A stretch of DNA of 64,000 nt from positions 3,859,960 through 3,923,959 of the forward strand of contig NZ_CP104003.1 of assembly GCF_025231485.1 (NCBI RefSeq). Direction: 5' to 3'. A program made the translations under genes and the position numbers. The notes beneath the pieces were generated by a model. It was not told the DNA's origin, searched no databases, and was given only the letters and a program-made list of their open reading frames with translations. The DNA is from Salinirubellus salinus. GTDB taxonomy: Archaea > Halobacteriota > Halobacteria > Halobacteriales > Haloarculaceae. Below are positions 1-7,726 of the stretch, piece after piece; the first letter of the stretch is position 1; each line of letters opens with the position of its first letter.

Positions 1-1147
1 AGAACCCCGCCGACCCGGTCCGGACCAGACAGTCGAGCGTGAACAGGTGCCGGAGCAGGTCGTGGACGCGGTGCTGGAAGTCGACCGGGTCGTCCTGGCC
101 CCCGAGCCGGACCGAGACCGGCGGTTCGTCCCCGACAGCCCGGATCCGGTCGAGGAGCACCCCGCTCGTCGGGTCCTGCTCTGGCGGCGGACACAGGGTG
201 AGCGACGGGTCGTCCCCGGTTCGCTCCGGCACCACCTCGGCGTCGAGGTAGTACGCGAGCGACGTGACTGGGTACACCCACGTCGGCTCCGGCGGCACCC
301 GGAGCCGCGCCCGACGGTCGCTCGACCGGGCCTGCGTGCGCCCGTCGACGGACGGCCGTCGCTCTGGCCGGACGCTCGCGCTCCCCGTGGTCCGGCCCTG
401 CTCGCGCTCCGCGAGCACGTCCGCCAGTCGAGTGACCGGCTCGACCGGGTCGTGGCCGTCGATGGTGCCCCCGTCGTCGGGGTCGGTGAACGTCAACAGG
501 GCCGGCATCCCGCGGAGCGTCGGGAACGTCCGCTCCGGCGAGCGGGTCTTGAGCGCCTGCCCGAACCGGGAGATGCCCTGCAGGACGCTCTCGGCCGTCT
601 GGTCGATGGCGAAGGTGCCGGCCGGCCGCTCGTGGAACGAGCGCACGCCGAGCCGCACCAGCGGCGGGTCGGCGGCCGTGTCCGTCTCGTCCGTCGCGGC
701 CGGGTCGAACTGGACGACCGTCGCGCGGTCGTCGCTGAGGACACGGACGGGGGCGTCGGTCCGGAGGTAGACCTTGCAGCCGACGCTCGGGACCTCGAGC
801 GAGTACTCGTCGTCGGGCGCGGGGAGTCCGGCCGACTCGCCCGCGGCGACCTTCCGGACGACGTCGCCGGAAGCGTCGCGGACGAACACCTGGACGAGTT
901 TCGTCGTCTCCACGCGGAACGCGTGGAAGGCCGCGGCCGTCGTGACCGGGAAGTAGAACGCGTCGGTCGACGCCTCACGCAGCGCGACCGGCGCACCGGG
1001 CAGCAGGGTGAACACCGTCTCCTCGATGGGGTCGTAGACGCGGAGCCGGCGGCCCTCGTTGTCGGCGAAGATCTGTGGGCCGGTCTCCGGTGTCAGGCGC
1101 TCCTGCGCGAAGGCGGCCTCGGTCGGTGTGGGCTCTTCTCTGGACAC
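1..1147 (-). CDS. Uncharacterised haloarchaeal protein, 3' end cut by the window edge
   Basis: A minus-strand reading frame stays open from a GTG at 1147 to the left edge, giving at least 382 residues with acidic haloarchaeal composition. The start is fixed by an in-frame TGA a short way upstream and no ATG between. The N-terminal part begins MSREEPTPTEAAFAQERL and is followed by alternating hydrophobic stretches that suggest a beta-rich domain. A later Arg/Gln-rich linker separates this from a segment with VYPVTSLAYYL and a final helical part near the edge. I do not recognise a characterised family. No promoter is obvious in the GC-rich sequence just upstream. It is transcribed divergently from the lipoprotein gene at 1358. 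The frame is convincing because the opposite strand would encode an Arg/Val-rich protein unlike haloarchaeal ones. Confidence 0.75.
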   Translation of the reverse strand, partial: MSREEPTPTEAAFAQERLTPETGPQIFADNEGRRLRVYDPIEETVFTLLPGAPVALREASTDAFYFPVTTAAAFHAFRVETTKLVQVFVRDASGDVVRKVAAGESAGLPAPDDEYSLEVPSVGCKVYLRTDAPVRVLSDDRATVVQFDPAATDETDTAADPPLVRLGVRSFHERPAGTFAIDQTAESVLQGISRFGQALKTRSPERTFPTLRGMPALLTFTDPDDGGTIDGHDPVEPVTRLADVLAEREQGRTTGSASVRPERRPSVDGRTQARSSDRRARLRVPPEPTWVYPVTSLAYYLDAEVVPERTGDDPSLTLCPPPEQDPTSGVLLDRIRAVGDEPPVSVRLGGQDDPVDFQHRVHDLLRHLFTLDCLVRTGSAGF

Positions 1148-1309
1148 GGGTCGGTGGGTGCTGGGTCGGTCTCGACGGCTCGGCGCTCAGGCCCACGAGT
1201 CTCGGAGGGCCCACCCCGCCTGCCGGTACAGGCGGCGTGAACGGTGCCCCACGTTCCCCCGTGGCGAGCGACCCGAGCCGCGTCGTTACCCGAGTCGTCG
1301 GGGCCCTAC

Positions 1310-1318
1310 CCTAAAAGG
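1310..1318 (+). promoter_or_regulatory. Possible TATA-like box of the lipoprotein gene
   Basis: CCTAAAAGG is the only A-rich stretch between the divergent genes. It lies about 40 nt before the ATG at 1358 and 67 nt before an alternative GTG at 1385. This is weak evidence. Confidence 0.35.
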
Positions 1319-1357
1319 TCTTCAGCCGGTTCGTGGTCCCACAGCGGTGGAAGGCTT

Positions 1358-2413
1358 ATGTCTCTGGTCCGCCACGTCCCGCCCGTGTCCCCTACGCGAC
1401 GTGCCCTCCTCCGCACGGTAGCCACCGCGTCGAGCGCCGGATCTCTGGCCGCGCTGGCCGGGTGTCTCGGCGAGACGATACCCACGGGCGACGACGAGTC
1501 ACCCACGCCCACACCGACGCCCGACCCGGGTCAGGTCTCCGCTCGTGACGTCCGGTTCCTGCGCTGGCTCCCCGACCCCGCCGCGACGCCGCTCCGTGAC
1601 GGCTACGGCGTCCAAGTGTACGACACGCTGACCCTCCGCGCACGCCGTGACGACCTCCACCCGAACGCCTCCGACCGGCTCCAGTCCGAGGCGCGCTACG
1701 CCGGCCCGGACGAGCGCTACGTGGACTACGAGCGGGTCGACGCGACCGTGGAGGTCGGCTTCGACGCCGCCGTCGCCCTCGGGTCGTTCGACCCGGACGC
1801 GTTCCGCGAGCGGTGGACCGACGACCGGACCGAGAGTCGCACCGACCGCCCGAAGACGGCGACCCGCACCCCGACCGACCAACCCGAGTCCTACGGCGAG
1901 TTCACGCTGTTCGGGACCGACCGCGTCTTCGCCGTCTCCGAGGACGCCGTCGTGGAGGTCGAGCGTCACCGCGAGGGTGACGCCCTCACGTACGTCAAGG
2001 CCATCCTCGACGCCCGGACGGACGAGACCGACTACACCGACGGGAACGCGTACGCCGACGCCCTGCTCGGCCTCGTGGACGGCCCGCACGCGATGCAGTG
2101 CTACGTGGAGGCGATGGACGGCTCGACCTCGCGTGGCTTCCGCGAGGACGTCATCACGGGTGGGCTGAAGTCGTGGCGCTTCGGCCGCGAGACGACGCAG
2201 TTCACGTTCGGGAACACCTACTCCGACGCGGACGCCGCCGCCGACGCAGACGTGGCCGGCCACCTCGACGCCGACCGGTTCGACGTCTACGAGGGCCTCG
2301 GCGTGACGACGGAGGACCGACTGATCTGGGCCGACGGCGAGGTCTCGACTGATCAGTTCGACTTCCTCTCACCGGGTGGGCCGGGCGACGGCGTCCACAC
2401 GCCGAACGGGTAG
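1358..2413 (+). CDS. Tat-exported lipoprotein of unknown function
   Basis: The 351-residue protein starts MSLVRHVPPVSP and carries a twin-arginine signal (TRRALLRTV) followed by a short hydrophobic stretch and the lipobox LAGC near residue 36. It should therefore be exported folded and anchored outside the cell by lipid. A Thr/Pro-rich spacer (PTPTPTPDPG) follows the cysteine, as is usual for haloarchaeal surface lipoproteins. The rest is acidic and has no motif I can name; one cysteine remains (AMQCYVEAM). GTG at 1385 is an alternative start that would still include the twin arginine. The frame is open further upstream, but that part is Arg/Pro-rich and unlikely to be translated. The gene stands alone, and the next 0.9 kb holds no convincing gene. 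Confidence 0.85.
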   Translation: MSLVRHVPPVSPTRRALLRTVATASSAGSLAALAGCLGETIPTGDDESPTPTPTPDPGQVSARDVRFLRWLPDPAATPLRDGYGVQVYDTLTLRARRDDLHPNASDRLQSEARYAGPDERYVDYERVDATVEVGFDAAVALGSFDPDAFRERWTDDRTESRTDRPKTATRTPTDQPESYGEFTLFGTDRVFAVSEDAVVEVERHREGDALTYVKAILDARTDETDYTDGNAYADALLGLVDGPHAMQCYVEAMDGSTSRGFREDVITGGLKSWRFGRETTQFTFGNTYSDADAAADADVAGHLDADRFDVYEGLGVTTEDRLIWADGEVSTDQFDFLSPGGPGDGVHTPNG

Positions 2414-3344
2414 GTCGTCCGGGCCGTCGGTCGACCGAACCGTAGCGCGCTCTCGTTCGAGCCCAGCTCCCCGACTCGTGAGCGGCTTCGGTAGTTCGGA
2501 GTAGGTGAAAATAAGTGTAGGCGGTTGAGATCCGCCTACGAAATCAAGCGAGAACGGTTGCGAGAAGTTGTTGTGGGCCGAACGACGCTCTCGGCATGTG
2601 GTTCCCCGACGCGTCGGACACGTCGACCTCCTCTACCGGGTCGCTCCCGTTCGACACTCGTCGCCTCCCACGAGCGTCCCCTCGTGCGGGGGCCGTCACC
2701 GCCGAAAAGTTAACGTACCACAAGGTAGATTACACGTGTGGGTACCGAGCTCGCCGGCTGTCTCACGGTCTCACCAGTGACCGTCCAACCATAGCGCAAC
2801 GGACCGGCTCAGCCCGGCCCCCGGTTTTTGACCGACTCGCACCGACAGCGACGCCACGGGCTGCGTGCGGGCCGGGCGGGACGCGTCACGACCGGTTGAC
2901 TCCGGGTCGTGGTCCTCGGGGACTCGCCCAGCGAATCGTGGAACGCCCAGTTCGTCGTCGAGGAACGCGGCCTCGCCGTCCACGTCCCTCGGCGGGCGAG
3001 AGGCACACCGGCGAGTCCACCGTGGCGTCCCTCCACTCGGAACGGGTCGAGGACAGCAGGGTGACACGTGCGAACAGGTCGTCCAGAACCTGCTCTGCGG
3101 GACGGCCGACAGACGGAACGACGCGCGCGTCCGAACGCGACAGACGTGTTCGCTGCTTGCCTCGCTCTCACGGACGGCACCGTCGCGTTCCGTGAATCGG
3201 GACAGGGTGGGCCCGCTCGTGTCCGGGGTGGTCCGTCTCGACCACACGAATCCCCCGACGCGGCGGTACGTGACCGGGCTGGGCGTTCCTCGAACTCGAA
3301 CGCGTCGGACGGGCTGCCCCGCGAGGGTGAGGGGCGGGCGGCCC
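2414..3344. other. 931-bp gap without a convincing gene
   Basis: Several short open frames exist on both strands, but all are Arg/Ser/Pro-rich and none has haloarchaeal amino-acid composition. The 5' part is richer in A/T than the surroundings and contains an 8-bp-arm hairpin (2517-2539). A further A/T-rich stretch, AAAAGTTAACGTACCACAAG, lies near 2704-2723 and would suit a promoter, but only an 18-codon frame follows it. The stretch could be remnants of decayed genes or a mobile element; I recognise no transposase. Confidence 0.55.
2517..2539. repeat. Perfect inverted repeat (hairpin) in the gap
   Basis: GTAGGCGG, a 7-nt loop TTGAGAT, then CCGCCTAC. It is flanked by A-rich sequence (GAAAATAAGT before, GAAATCAAG after). 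It could be a terminator-like hairpin or the end of a lost mobile element. Confidence 0.6.
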
Positions 3345-5276
3345 TCAGATCTCGGTCAGCCGTTCGTACTCCGCCGGGAGCGCACTCGCATCCTCCGGCA
3401 GGAGGGCGACGAGCAGGTAGTCGGCGAACTCGGCGAAGTAGTCCACGAGGGTAGCGATGCGCTCCGAGTCGATGGCCTCCAGCGAGTCGAGCAGGATGAA
3501 CGGCACCGACTCGTGGACCTCGTGGGCGAGGTAGCCCGCAAGCGCGAAGACGAGGCCCGTCACCTCCCGCTCGGACTCGCTCAGGTTCGAGACGGTGTCC
3601 TCGTAGACGGTCCCGGACGCGGTGGACCGGACGACGTGGAGTTCGAACGCGTTCCGGGTCACTTTGCGCCGCCCCTCCCGGACCTCGCGCTCGACACGCT
3701 CGATCCAGATCCGGTCGATGTTGTCGTAGTGGAGGAGGCCGAGGATGGTGTCCATGTGTTCGTTGAACTGCTCGACAGCCTCCTGCTCGATGCGCTCGAT
3801 GCGCGTCCGGAGGTCGGCTATCTCGTCGGATAGCTCCTCGCGCTTGCGCTCGACCTCGGACTCCGTCTCGATGCGGCGTTCGAGCGAGGCGATGTTCTCC
3901 TCGACCCGCTCCAGGTCGTTCTCGTGACGGCCGAGTTCGTACTCCAGCTGGTTGGCCTCCTTGTGCAGGTCGAGTACCTCGCCGTAGGAGTCGCTCTCCA
4001 TCTCGTCGACCTCCGCCTCGACCTGCTCGATGGTCTCGGTGAGTTCCGCACGGCGCTCCTGTAGCCGCTCGACCGACGACTCGCTGCGTTCGACCTCCTC
4101 CTCGATGCCCTCGAGACGTCGCTCGATACGCTCGCGGTCGCGCTGTGACTGCTGGAGCTCGGTGCGTTCCTGCTGGAGGTCAGCGATCTCGGTGTCGATG
4201 TCGTTCACCTCGCTCAGGTGTTGCTGGCTGAGCTTGCGGAGCTGGTCGACCGTCCGCTCTATCTGCTCGGCGTCGACCTCGCTCCCACACGTCCAGCACG
4301 AGACGGTGTCGTCCGCGAGGAGCTGGTCCGTTATCTGCCCGCCGTCCGTGTCGGCGGTCCCCAGCGCCTCGAACACCTCGTCGGCCGCCCCGTTCAGCAT
4401 CTCCTCGTTGAACCCGATCACGTTCTGGAGCTCGTTCACCTCCGTCTCGAGTCGCTGCTTCCGATCGCGGAGCCGACCGATCTCCGTGTCGAGTTCGGCG
4501 ATCTCGCCAGCGGGTGTCTCCGGCAGTTCCTCGTACTCGGACTCGAGTTCACGCCGCTCGGCCTCCAGCGCCTCGAGACTCTCGCGCTCCGTCTCGAGGT
4601 CGTACCGGACGTCGTCGAGCGTCGACCGCTTCTCGCGCAGCTCGGCCAGTCGGTCCTCCAGTTCGGCCTCCTCCTCGCGCGTCTCCTCGACGTCCGCGTC
4701 GGCGGCCTCCAGTTCGGCCTCCTTGGCCTCCAGTTCCTCCTGTGTCTCCGTTATCTTCGACTCGAGCCGGGTCCGCTCCTCCTCCAGCCCCGGGAGCTTC
4801 CCCTTCAGCGACTCGATCTCCTCGAGTTCTGCCTCCAGTTCCTTGCGCTCGTCGACGAGGCGTGATATCTCCGCCTCGATGGACTCGGTGTCGACCGGAC
4901 GCATGATGAGTTCCCTGAGGTCGTCGCCACGGGCCACCGTCCGCCGGGCCTCGTTGGACTCGAGGAGGAAGGCGAACAGGTCCGCCAGCGTGGCGTCCTC
5001 GAGGTACGGCTCCCCGTCCGTGACGACCGACTGCGACCGGCGGTACAGCTCCTGGGTGTACGTCGTGCCGTCGACCGTTATGTCGACGCCCCCCTCGTCT
5101 GCGTCCGCCTTCATGGAGACGTCGTCGCTTCCCAGCCCCGCCATGACTGCCTGGAGCAACGAGGTCCGGTTCGTCGCGTTCCGGCCGACCAGGATGGTCA
5201 CCCCGGGCGAGAACTCGACCGACGTCTCCTCGATTCCCCCGATGTTCCTGACGTCTACTGTTACGTTGTTCGACAT
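3345..5276 (-). CDS. Archaea-specific SMC-related protein (coiled-coil ATPase-like)
   Basis: This 643-residue protein has the SMC/Rad50 layout: an N-terminal nucleotide-binding half (GVTILVGRNATNRTS, about residues 25-40), a long Glu/Arg-rich coiled coil from about residue 135 to 500, a central zinc-hook-like CWTC at about residues 326-329, and a C-terminal half with a signature-like LSESERE and a Walker-B-like FILLDSLEAID. The P-loop is degenerate (NRT where GKT/S is expected) and the Walker B glutamate is Ser; I recall both as usual in the haloarchaeal family. The start MSNNVTV at 5276 is preferred over an ATG at 5306 because the TATA-like box at 5315-5327 is too close to the latter. The rdfA gene lies 112 bp upstream on the same strand, the usual haloarchaeal pairing. 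Proteins of this family are called Sph or ASRP. A DNA or cell-shape role is inferred from the neighbour. Confidence 0.9.
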   Translation of the reverse strand: MSNNVTVDVRNIGGIEETSVEFSPGVTILVGRNATNRTSLLQAVMAGLGSDDVSMKADADEGGVDITVDGTTYTQELYRRSQSVVTDGEPYLEDATLADLFAFLLESNEARRTVARGDDLRELIMRPVDTESIEAEISRLVDERKELEAELEEIESLKGKLPGLEEERTRLESKITETQEELEAKEAELEAADADVEETREEEAELEDRLAELREKRSTLDDVRYDLETERESLEALEAERRELESEYEELPETPAGEIAELDTEIGRLRDRKQRLETEVNELQNVIGFNEEMLNGAADEVFEALGTADTDGGQITDQLLADDTVSCWTCGSEVDAEQIERTVDQLRKLSQQHLSEVNDIDTEIADLQQERTELQQSQRDRERIERRLEGIEEEVERSESSVERLQERRAELTETIEQVEAEVDEMESDSYGEVLDLHKEANQLEYELGRHENDLERVEENIASLERRIETESEVERKREELSDEIADLRTRIERIEQEAVEQFNEHMDTILGLLHYDNIDRIWIERVEREVREGRRKVTRNAFELHVVRSTASGTVYEDTVSNLSESEREVTGLVFALAGYLAHEVHESVPFILLDSLEAIDSERIATLVDYFAEFADYLLVALLPEDASALPAEYERLTEI

Positions 5277-5314
5277 GATTGGTGAGTTTCCCTTGTCCCC
5301 TACCATGGCCCACT

Positions 5315-5327
5315 CGTATCATAAGTG
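5315..5327 (-). promoter_or_regulatory. TATA-like box of the SMC-related gene
   Basis: The minus strand reads CACTTATGATACG about 40-50 nt before the ATG at 5276, inside the 112-bp spacer after rdfA. It suggests the gene can be transcribed separately from rdfA. The same core (CACTTATGAT) precedes the IclR gene at 14192. Confidence 0.55.
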
Positions 5328-5388
5328 TTGTCTCTCTTCCGTTTGGAATCTGTTTGGAATAACGCGGGTGGGTGCGGAATCTTCGCGG

Positions 5389-6012
5389 TCACTCGCAGTC
5401 GCAACCACCCCGGTCGAGGAGCTCGACCACCTCGTACTGGCCGCCGCAGTCCTCGCAGACGACGCTGGTGCTCACGATGGTCCGGAACTCGCCGAGGGTG
5501 AGGTGGTCACCCGCGCGGAGCTGTTCCAGTTTGCTCTCGGTCACCGCGCTCGTCCGCCCTCTGAGTCGCTGGAGACTCTCCTTCTCCGCCTCGACCCGGT
5601 CCCGCTCCGAACGGGTGTACTCCGCGTCGCGGTACTCGGTGAGGTAGGTCCGGATCGCCTGGTAGGAGACGAAGTCGTCGAGCAGCGTGTCGACGTCGAT
5701 GCCCTCGCGCTCCAGCCGACGCCGAGTCCGGGTGGCGTCGGCTCCGCTCGGGTCGTCCTCGGTGAGCACCCGGTAGATGCTGTCGGCGTCCCCGTCCAGT
5801 GCCCGCACGCCGGCGCGCGAGATGGTGTCGGAGAGGAGTCGTCTGTTGAAGTGGTTCGCGAGCGCCCGCAGACTCAGCCGCGAGTCGTCCTCCGCGGTCC
5901 ACCGGCGTTCGAGTTCGCCGCCGAGTCCCTCGAGGCCGTACTCGTCGATGAGTCGTGCGACCTTGACCCGTCTCCCCCCGGCGTCGGACTCTGACGTGTT
6001 TTCGGTAGTCAT
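5389..6012 (-). CDS. rdfA: Rod-determining factor RdfA
   Basis: A 207-residue acidic protein with an N-terminal DNA-binding-like region (KVARLIDEYGLEGLGGELERRW) and a second conserved part (SLRALANHFNRRLL). A short charged helix follows in the middle, and a C-terminal zinc-ribbon-like segment has VCEDCGGQYEVVELLDRGGC plus one more CxC cysteine. This layout and the downstream SMC-related gene match the haloarchaeal RdfA family, whose Haloferax member is needed for rod-shaped cells. The start MTTENTSES at 6012 has a TATA-like box (CTACAAAAACG complement) 22-32 nt upstream, consistent with a leaderless message. The zinc-ribbon and helix-turn-helix-like parts suggest a regulator rather than a structural protein, which is inference. 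Confidence 0.9.
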   Translation of the reverse strand: MTTENTSESDAGGRRVKVARLIDEYGLEGLGGELERRWTAEDDSRLSLRALANHFNRRLLSDTISRAGVRALDGDADSIYRVLTEDDPSGADATRTRRRLEREGIDVDTLLDDFVSYQAIRTYLTEYRDAEYTRSERDRVEAEKESLQRLRGRTSAVTESKLEQLRAGDHLTLGEFRTIVSTSVVCEDCGGQYEVVELLDRGGCDCE

Positions 6013-6033
6013 ACCCGTTCCTACCCCAGTGTG

Positions 6034-6044
6034 CTACAAAAACG
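6034..6044 (-). promoter_or_regulatory. TATA-like box of rdfA
   Basis: The minus strand reads CGTTTTTGTAG, 22-32 nt upstream of the rdfA ATG. Confidence 0.6.
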
Positions 6045-6187
6045 TTGGCCACGCCCACCGCGAGGGATTCGGTGGCGACCACGAACAGGTGGCCGAGACG
6101 ATGACCAGTCAGCCCCGGGCCGTCACACAGGCTCACCGACGCACGACGCGGTGGACCCGTCAGCGACGGCGACCGACCCCAGAAGGG

Positions 6188-6209
6188 ATAACAAATGTAC
6201 GTTTGTTAT
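6188..6209. repeat. A/T-rich perfect palindrome over the DUF3891 stop codon
   Basis: ATAACAAA, loop TGTACG, TTTGTTAT. The stop codon of the DUF3891 gene lies in the right arm. It could be a terminator hairpin for that gene or a protein-binding palindrome about 175 nt upstream of rdfA. Confidence 0.6.
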
Positions 6210-7042
6210 TCGGAGAACGTGTACTCCGTCGTCTCGAGGTCGGCCGCGTAGTAGGTCGTCGTGAGGTCCCGTTCGTCCGCGTACTCGCGGGCAGGGATGG
6301 TCCGCTCGCGGACGGAGACGACGAGCGGCTCGACGTCGAACGGGTAGGGGTCGAGCGCGAGCGTGGTGTCGTCGACCGCCGTCACGTCGAGGTCGGTCCA
6401 GCCCGTCGTGGCCGGCACCGGGCCGAGCGTGGTCGACTCGAGCGTGGGGTAGAGACAGCAGTGGAGCGCGAGTCGGTCCCAGAGCTGCAACAGACAGTAG
6501 CTCCGCCACAGCGGCGTGTCGCCGTCGTAGCTGCCCGTCTCGTGGAGCGTCTCGAGCATCGCCACGGCGTCGTCGGTGACGTACGCGCCGTAGTGCTCCG
6601 AGTCGTTGAGCGCGTCCGCGAGCCGGCGCTGTCGCTCCTCCTCGTGGTCGACGAACGCCGCGTACTCATCGCTCCGGTCGGGCATCGAGGGGACCGTCCC
6701 GTAGCGCCGCCGACGGACGCCCGCACCGTGCATCGAGACGAGCAGGCCCACGTACGGGTCGAGCCTGACGGCGTTCTCGATACCTGCTGCATAGAACTCC
6801 TCCCAGCGCGCGCTCGGCACCTCGAAGAGGTTGATCGGCGCGCCGTCGGCGTCGAGATGCGGGTAGAGGTCCCAGGGCCACCAGCCGTTGTCGTGAGTGT
6901 AGCCCGCCGCTCGCATCGCCGCATCCGGTTCTGGGTCGGCGACGCGGTCGGCCCCCCAGCCGTCGGCGAACTGCCCGGCCATCGTCGCGTGTTCGTTCTG
7001 CCCGACGATGCGATAGCCCTCCTCGCGGGCCGCGACTAGCAT
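6206..7042 (-). CDS. DUF3891 family protein
   Basis: The 278-residue protein begins MLVAAREEGYRIVGQNEHATMAGQ; this opening and the following ADGWGAD and THDNGWWPWDL segments are typical of DUF3891. The family has no established activity. Conserved His and Asp residues (NEHA, THDNGW, SMHGAGV, DHEEERQ) suggest an HD-like metal site, which is inference. The frame stays open upstream to 7201, but that part is Arg/Gly-rich and the family start at 7042 is better. The gene precedes rdfA on the same strand with a 193-bp spacer containing a palindrome, so co-transcription is doubtful. Confidence 0.85.
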   Translation of the reverse strand: MLVAAREEGYRIVGQNEHATMAGQFADGWGADRVADPEPDAAMRAAGYTHDNGWWPWDLYPHLDADGAPINLFEVPSARWEEFYAAGIENAVRLDPYVGLLVSMHGAGVRRRRYGTVPSMPDRSDEYAAFVDHEEERQRRLADALNDSEHYGAYVTDDAVAMLETLHETGSYDGDTPLWRSYCLLQLWDRLALHCCLYPTLESTTLGPVPATTGWTDLDVTAVDDTTLALDPYPFDVEPLVVSVRERTIPAREYADERDLTTTYYAADLETTEYTFSE

Positions 7043-7296
7043 CCGCCGACACCCGTGTTCGCGGTCATAGCTGCCGTCTCGGAGGCAGCGTGCTTTGCTC
7101 TTGTGGCGGTGTCCCGAGACTCCATCGGTCCCGGCCCGCACCGGCGGTCGTCCTCGTCCGCGGGGCCGGGCAGCCGGTCCGAGTCGCTCTCCTCGAACCA
7201 CTCGCGCTTCGGCCGGAAGGTCGCCACGGGTCCCCGGGTTCTGCCCACCTCTTCGCCTTTCCTCCGTGTGCCGTCTCCCTCGTCGTGCGCCGTGCT

Positions 7297-7313
7297 GTTC
7301 CGTAACAGGGAAC
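7297..7313. promoter_or_regulatory. Palindrome GTTCC-N7-GGAAC, copy 1
   Basis: GTTCCGTAACAGGGAAC. The outer arms match two better copies at 7495 and 11948 with identical spacing; the centre is not symmetric. It is a candidate operator half-site pair. Confidence 0.4.
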
Positions 7314-7494
7314 GACAGGTGCCGGGTCGAACGGCCGACGAGCCGTCGGCAGCTCCGGATGGGTGGGCGTGGACTGCTCTGCCGGTCGTCTGCTGCTGTC
7401 CGTCTGTGGGTGCGTCTCCGCTTCGTGCCGGCCCGGCGGCGCGTACTACCACACCGAGTGGTCGACGGGGTCCTTCGTGCTCGTCAAGCAGTGG

Positions 7495-7511
7495 GTTCCG
7501 CATCGCGGAAC
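7495..7511. promoter_or_regulatory. Palindrome GTTCC-N7-GGAAC, copy 2
   Basis: GTTCCGCATCGCGGAAC has 7-bp arms around ATC. It is followed by GAC, as is the copy at 11948. It lies about 185 bp upstream of the TATA-like box of the aldehyde oxidoreductase gene. Confidence 0.5.
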
Positions 7512-7696
7512 GACTGGAATGACAGACGATGGCGTCCGTCACACTAGCGAGGACGGGCACGTCGGGTGTCAGCACGGCGGCTCCGTCGCCTGACACCCCT
7601 CGGCTGTCCCGGATGGACGAGTTCGAAGACGACGAATCGGGTCGGGATGGTAGTCCAGCCGACCGTTCCCCGCCACCGGGTCAACCCACCGTTGTG

Positions 7697-7706
7697 CTTA
7701 ATATCC
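7697..7706 (+). promoter_or_regulatory. TATA-like box of the aldehyde oxidoreductase gene
   Basis: CTTAATATCC lies 21-30 nt upstream of the ATG at 7727. This fixes the start at MLRSKGP and argues against longer frames. Confidence 0.65.
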
Positions 7707-7726
7707 GTGCTAGGCATCTACTGCCC

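Larger units (their letters stand above)
7043..7726. other. 684-bp intergenic region upstream of the aldehyde oxidoreductase gene
   Basis: No frame here has good haloarchaeal composition. A minus-strand frame across 7036-7596 contains one protein-like stretch (TFRPKREWFEESDSDRL) but is otherwise Arg/Thr/Gly-rich. The stretch includes two palindromes of the form GTTCC-N7-GGAAC (7297-7313, 7495-7511) and the TATA-like box of the downstream gene. Confidence 0.5.

Noticed and set aside
47-1240. Long plus-strand open frame of about 400 codons
   Set aside because: It is Arg/Val-rich and basic, the usual opposite-strand shadow in GC-rich DNA; the minus strand has a better acidic protein.
2771-3247. 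Minus-strand frame of 158 codons with one protein-like stretch (AAFLDDELGVPRFAG)
   Set aside because: The rest is Arg/Thr/Ser-rich, with no promoter or family resemblance; at best a gene remnant.
4030-5994. Long plus-strand open frame of about 650 codons opposite the SMC-like and rdfA genes
   Set aside because: Ser/Arg-rich low-complexity product arising as antisense of the coiled-coil codons; it crosses two real genes.
7036-7596. Minus-strand frame of 186 codons upstream of DUF3891
   Set aside because: Composition is not haloarchaeal except for a short piece; it overlaps promoter-like and palindromic sequence.
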